A DNA stretch of 64,000 bases, from assembly GCA_047967505.1 (NCBI GenBank), contig CM106538.1; one strand, given 5' to 3'. Shown here one piece after another: positions 59,248 to 64,000 of the stretch. The stretch comes from Dipteris shenzhenensis (Eukaryota > Polypodiophyta > Polypodiopsida > Gleicheniales). The translations under genes and the position numbers were made by a program. A model generated the notes under the pieces. That model saw only the letters and a program-made list of their open reading frames with translations, was not told the origin of the DNA and did not search any database. How positions within the stretch are numbered: position 1 is the stretch's first letter; every line of letters starts with the position of its first letter.

Positions 59248-61239
59248 TGATATCAGAGCATAGGTTTAGCTCTCCTAGTTTAGCTCATTAGTAGTTCACT
59301 AGGATTGCTCCCATTCCTAGATTAGTTTTAGAATGTAAGATTAGTTTTAGATCTCAAGAGTTCTTCATTTTAGAGAGTTCAGTTCATTGTGACCTTGAGT
59401 GTTTCTTGCTGAGAGAGATTTTTCGTCCCCATTGTTCTTGTGAAAAAAAAAAATGATAGGGAGAGAGGCTCAGAATGTGCTTCTCGAGCCACACCCATAG
59501 CTTTACTCCTAAATCCGCCGCTTAAAGCTCAAGGACAACGACCTCCAACGTGCATGTAGCTTAAGCACACCCAAGGTCACAATGTGCCCAAGCCACAAAC
59601 AGGACTGCAACCAAGACTCCAACGACTAAATAAATGCTTAGAAGCTCTTGCAGCAACATTGACGGAGGCTCCATCACCTTCATCTTTGGGATTGCTCCAT
59701 GGCTTCCCCATTGAGGACTCGTGCAAATGGCAGTCTCTTCTCATCCTTTTATATAGTGACCAAAATAGAGTGCAATTTGCAACGAAAGTAGTCTCTTCTC
59801 ATCCTTTGGGGCCCTTCTTTGGTCCAATATATTGTTTGAGATCTGTGGCGAGGTTAGCTACATCTTAGTTGTCTGATGCGCGAGAGTATTGCTAGAGCTG
59901 CACAGAGCAAGAGTGGAGTCGATAGGTCCCCAAAACGTCGCCAAAGATCTTGCCATGTACTCCAAGATCCATGCAATCTAACGTGATGCTCTAGGCTCCC
60001 CTACAACTCTCCAACAGAGCCTCTACACTGGCTCTCCAAGCAATGCCTCCAGTTCCTGCCTCTCCAACGACGAGCTACAAGCCTGAATGACTAGCAACAA
60101 CCTCCAACGAGCTGCTGGTTATCTGCACCATGCCTCTTCCATGGCCTCAACCGCCTCATACATCCTTGTGAGCTCTAGTGCAGCAGCCATCTCTTGCAAC
60201 AAGCAAGCAAGCCAGCCACAAAGTAGCTCATTTGACTCAGCTTTCTTGGGATTCCTCAGCGTCGCCATCGCCATCGCCTCCATGCTTTCGGAAACTAAAA
60301 TCCTCTGTGTCGCCATCATCACCTCAAACCTTTCTTATCCAAGGTCTCTACAAAAAAAAAACACGTAGTAGATAGGACCAAACCATGGTTGTCTGGTTAA
60401 TTATCAAGGTTTGGTTAGCCATGCAATGGTCAATAGAGTGCCACATGGCAGATTGGAAGTAACTGTGGTAAAGCATACTTAACCTTGGTTGAGACTATCT
60501 GGTTCAGTTAAGACACCAACAATCAAGTTCACCACAAGCTGGTTTAGGTCTGGTTTAGGTTCAGGATTGGTTAACTACCACATCACCAAGTGCCACCTAA
60601 GCACATAGGCCCTTGTTAAGCACAGTTTGAAATTTGCATGTGAATCCTTGTGCCACATTATCAAAGCCCCTCTTCTTCATAGAAACTTCGACAAGCCGTA
60701 ACTTGCAATCCAAGAGGAATTTGAACATGCTCCAAAAAGGAAAAGTAATCATCTTTCCAAGCTCTATGTGCCTGTCAGATCAAAACCATTGTACGTAATT
60801 AGAAACTGCCAATATTGAAAGAAATCAATTGGTAAGGCCCTTGCACAACAAATGACAAATCAAAGCATGAATGCACACATAGCTATCATAAGCATGCCAA
60901 AAGTGCAAGTGTATGAGATGACCATAGCACGAAACATGGCATCCACACATAAAGCATTAAGGACAAAGCGTCATGCATCAAGCTACATCGAGTAAAGATG
61001 TGAATGCCATCAACATCAAGCATTAAGAAGCAACAACCTTGCCACCTTCAGCCCTATGTTTGTAAATCAAACCTGACCACCTGAGAATAGCCATGGAAGC
61101 ATTCAGGGGAGGATTTGATCTTGTAATACCCACACTTGACCACCTTAAGTAGCAATTTATGCACTAAGGGGAGGTGATGGAGTGTAACTCACATCTGACC
61201 ACCTTGTAGTAGCCAAAGGATCATGGCACCAAGGGGAGG
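59248..61239 (+). mobile_element. Interior of non-autonomous LTR element E
   Basis: Primer site tgatatcagagcata directly after the 5' LTR (initiator-Met type). Polypurine tract caaggggagg directly before the 3' LTR (61,230-61,239). The 2.0-kb interior shows no gag, protease, RT or integrase on either strand, so it depends on proteins from another element. About 60,380-60,580 has several loose copies of ggtttggtta/ctggttta. Confidence 0.85.
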
Positions 61240-61584
61240 TGTTGAGAGTTGTGGTGCCATGAGCACATAACTAGAGGCTAAGGTATGGTATATGAAAGAA
61301 TTAAAGTAGCCACCCTAGGATGTGGACTACATGATGTGGAGATGTGGATTGAGGATATCCACAAGGAGAGATGTGGATCAGAGGAACCCACATCTGTTGA
61401 CTATTCAAAGGTAACTCTCTATATATGAGGCCTATCATGTATTGTTGATATAGCACATTGGAATAGATTGAGTGTTTCATACTTCATGTCTCTCTCCCCA
61501 TGGCTTTTCGTATTTGGTTTGATCCTCCGTGATCTTTATGCTCATTAAGTGATAGATTAGGCTAGTACAATCCGCACTTTGTCA
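61240..61584 (+). repeat. 3' LTR of element E
   Basis: 345 bp, tgttgagagttgtgg to actttgtca. The following aggat (61,585-61,589) pairs with acgat before the 5' LTR (58,899-58,903), a target duplication with one change. Confidence 0.9.
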
Positions 61585-61667
61585 AGGATTACCTTAGGTT
61601 AGTTACTAATAGTTAGGTTAGGTTAAATAATATTTAATTAGTAACTAATTGTAGTTAGTGAACTTAG

Positions 61668-62025
61668 TGTTGAGATATCGAGCCCCACTCGTGATATGCC
61701 AGGGTGACCATTATGCATTTATGTCACTGACTTATTAGCTACAGATGCGGTTGGTACACCGCCCATGAATAATAGCTGGATGACAGCTATCTTTATGTAC
61801 TCTAGTTAGTGGCTCAGTTAGTATGCCACCTAGGTTAGTTGAGTTTGGTTTGAGACCCACATATAGGGTTCATCTATTCTTTTTGTATTTAGAGAGAATT
61901 CTTTTGGCTTTCATAGCTAAGAAGAGGAAAACTATTTTCAGCCTCCACCTTTGTGTGTATTCCCCCGTTGTGTATGTGAGAAAGCTGCAAGTGAGACTCC
62001 TTACTTCTCTCCCACTCTCTTCACA
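61668..62025 (+). repeat. 5' LTR of Copia C2
   Basis: Homologous to both LTRs of C1, with an extra block of about 37 bp (near 61,708-61,745). Starts tgttgagatatcg, ends tcttcaca. Confidence 0.9.
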
Positions 62026-62041
62026 TGGTATCAAAGCTCGG
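62026..62041 (+). other. Primer binding site of Copia C2
   Basis: tggtatcaaagctcgg follows the LTR, of initiator-Met tRNA type. Confidence 0.85.
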
Positions 62042-62510
62042 TTCGTGGTAAGGAGCTCAAGAAAGCAAACCAAGTTCATGGTGTCTTGGTAAGAGGAACA
62101 GTGTTGCTTTCCTTTTTCAAGTTTGGGAGCAAATCTCTACAGGTAACACAGCCAAAAAGTGCAAGAGTGCACTGTCTCATATTGGGACGCCCTTCACGGT
62201 GCGGCGAGAGGGCATTTCGGGGCTTGTTTTGGTGGTGGAAGTTTTTTGTAGGCATTCAAGAAAGTACTGTGTTTTTGCTGTGCGACCGCTATTCTGCAAG
62301 TTGGTGAAAAGTTACCACAAAAATTACATTATATGCTTGTGCACAGAGATATTGGGAGTGACAGAATTGTTCTTATTGCCTGTTGATGCAAAATCGTCAC
62401 TAGGAAGTGACTATGTGGTCAAATACCACTTTCGTCAAATTTGCAGATTTGCCCTTGTGAGGCAAAAGTTGTGTTTTTTGCAGTGACAAAATATTTTGCA
62501 GTGTTTTGTA

Positions 62511-64000
62511 ATGGCGTCAGATGCTCTTTCATAGATTGTCATTGAAAAGCTTGACAAGAACAACTTCCTAGCATGGAAGTTTAGAATGATGAATTTCCTT
62601 AAGGGAAAAGACTATTGGGAGTTCATTACTGGAGCTGAACAAGAACCATTTATTCCTAATGTTCCCAATCAACAGGAGTTGCAGGCATATAAAGGCTAGC
62701 ATGAGAAAGTTATGTACTGGCTGTCTATCAGTATTTCAGATTCTATGATTGTGCATATCCAGGATGCAAGCATGCCGAAGGAGGCATGGGATACTTTGAA
62801 AAAAATGTATAGCACAAATACACAAGCCAAGAAAATGCAGCTCAAGCAGGAGTTGCATAATGTGCAGAGAGAAAATATGAGCATCAATGACTACCACATG
62901 AAGGTGAAGAAGATTGCACATGCACTTGCTTCTATTGGGTCGCCAGTGGAAGATGATGATTTAGTTTCTATGACCTTGAATGGTCTAGGAAAGGATTATG
63001 CATAGTTCTGGACATCCATTGCCATCCATGAGAATTTTCCTGATTTTGGGGAGTTGATTGCTCTTCTAATTTCCGAAGAGCAGAGTAATGGTGGTGCATC
63101 TTCTTCAGGAGGAACTTCAAAAGAAACTGTCTTCTACTCAAATGCTGGAAGAGGTAGAGGCAAAGATAGAGCAAGTCGATCTGGAGGCCATGGCAGAAAT
63201 CAAAATATGCAGCAAATTCAAGAAAACCAGTCCTATGGAGGAGAACATGCTAACTTTAGAGGTAGGGGGAGCCAAAGAGGTCATGGTGGATGGCAGAGAG
63301 GCCAAAATGCAAACAGCAATGTTGAATGCTACTACTGTGGTAAAATGGTTCATATAAATAAAGATTGCTACAAAAAGCAGAATGACATCATGAATGGAAA
63401 ATTGCAGCAAGGCAATTATGCATCCTCTAGTAGACAGGGTGATGACAGAAATGAGCATTTCTTTATGGTGTAGCACATGACCAATTCTGTGACAAGTGCA
63501 GAAGAAAGCAATGATGTGTGGTATGTTGACTCAGGTGCATCAAACCACATGACAGGTCATGCAGAATGGATGCAGGATGTAAGGAAAATGGAAAGACCAG
63601 GATTTGTGGAGACTGGTGATGATACTACACATCCTATTGTGCAGATTGGTAAAATTCCTTTGTCTATGTAGGATGGGAAAAAGAAATACCTGTCTGATGT
63701 ATTTCATGTCCCGAATATTACCAAGAACATGGTTTCTGTTGGTCAAATGGTTGAGCAGGGCTTGTAGGTCAAATTTAATCCTCATGGATGCTTTGTTGAG
63801 GATATGAAAGATAAAGGTCGCTTAATAGCGAAAGGGAAGAAGAAGGGCAAGATGTTTACGTTGGATGTGGACATGCCTGAATTGAGTGCAACAATGTTTG
63901 CACATGGGACCGGTGTAGTTGTAGATATTGATATCTGGCATAAATGCATTGGTCATGTTAATGTACAATGACTTAAATTAATGCAGACCCAAAATATTGT
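62511..64000 (+). pseudogene. Copia C2 gag-protease-pre-integrase (runs off the window)
   Basis: ATG at about 62,511 (MASDALS). It follows the C1 polyprotein closely: gag, RG-rich linker, zinc knuckle (CYYCGKMVHINKDC, about 63,328-63,369; the knuckle Gly is Val), protease DSGASNHMTG (about 63,529), pre-integrase. It keeps the FITGAEQEP frame that C1 lost. In-frame stops: near 62,533, 62,698, 63,003, 63,472, 63,668 and 63,765, then the TGA shared with C1 at about 63,970. Five of the six TAGs are CAG in C1. Integrase and beyond are outside the window. Confidence 0.9.

Noticed and set aside
1-64000. CRISPR arrays, rRNA or tRNA genes
   Set aside because: No spaced identical repeats of CRISPR type. 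tRNA-like stretches near 9,730 and 48,340 lack a full cloverleaf. No rRNA similarity noticed.

Overview
The window is repeat-dominated nuclear DNA of a land plant. Almost every recognisable coding region is a piece of a mobile element: Ty1/Copia and Ty3/Gypsy retrotransposons, a CACTA terminus, a MULE-type transposase, and two relics of an uncharacterised transposase-like family. The elements are nested and carry stops and frameshifts. Spliceosomal introns, initiator-Met tRNA primer sites and CAG-to-TAG decay all fit a plant. The DFAENY-like and ADGAGANW-type transposases, and a ParB/methyltransferase gene with introns, lean towards a fern, lycophyte or bryophyte rather than a flowering plant. 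That placement is from memory of the families and is uncertain.

Left third (1-20,030). Copia B1 holds Copia A1 (gag plus LTR remnants) and a nearly complete Copia C1, whose 5-bp target duplication is intact. B1 lacks its RT region and runs into an LTR-like stretch carrying a 1-kb non-coding DNA element with an 8-bp target duplication. Copia A2 follows (11,437-18,690). It contains a 1.5-kb tandem duplication of integrase-RT and a solo LTR (H1) with a perfect 5-bp duplication. A minus-strand Gypsy gag fragment (D1) is fused to its end.

Middle (20,030-48,200). A decayed transposase-like gene (20,930-24,215) is followed by a CACTA-type terminus with an array of about 13 copies of a 45-bp repeat. 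A minus-strand Gypsy element (26,677-31,616) abuts a minus-strand MULE-type transposase (31,617-34,258). A region of minisatellites and four long palindromes (37,662-38,690) precedes a multi-exon plus-strand gene (39,257-43,092). This gene joins a ParB-like domain to an N4/N6 DNA-methyltransferase-like domain and is the most unusual gene here. Beyond it lie a second D fragment (inverted relative to D1), pyrimidine tracts and unidentified coding relics.

Right third (48,200-64,000). Element G (48,522-52,797) has 13-bp identical termini, an 8-bp near-perfect target duplication, and a two-exon relic of the transposase-like family. It appears to sit in or next to an LTR of Copia B2, whose gag-PR-IN is cut by a second H LTR (H2). 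Then come a telo-box/TATA promoter-like block, a very long CT/CCCTCC tract, a young non-coding LTR element (E) and the 5' half of a second copy of Copia C (C2), which runs off the window.

No rRNA, tRNA, CRISPR or organelle genes were recognised. The genes do not form an operon or pathway. The window records successive insertions, with the ParB/methyltransferase gene the one candidate for cargo or host function.
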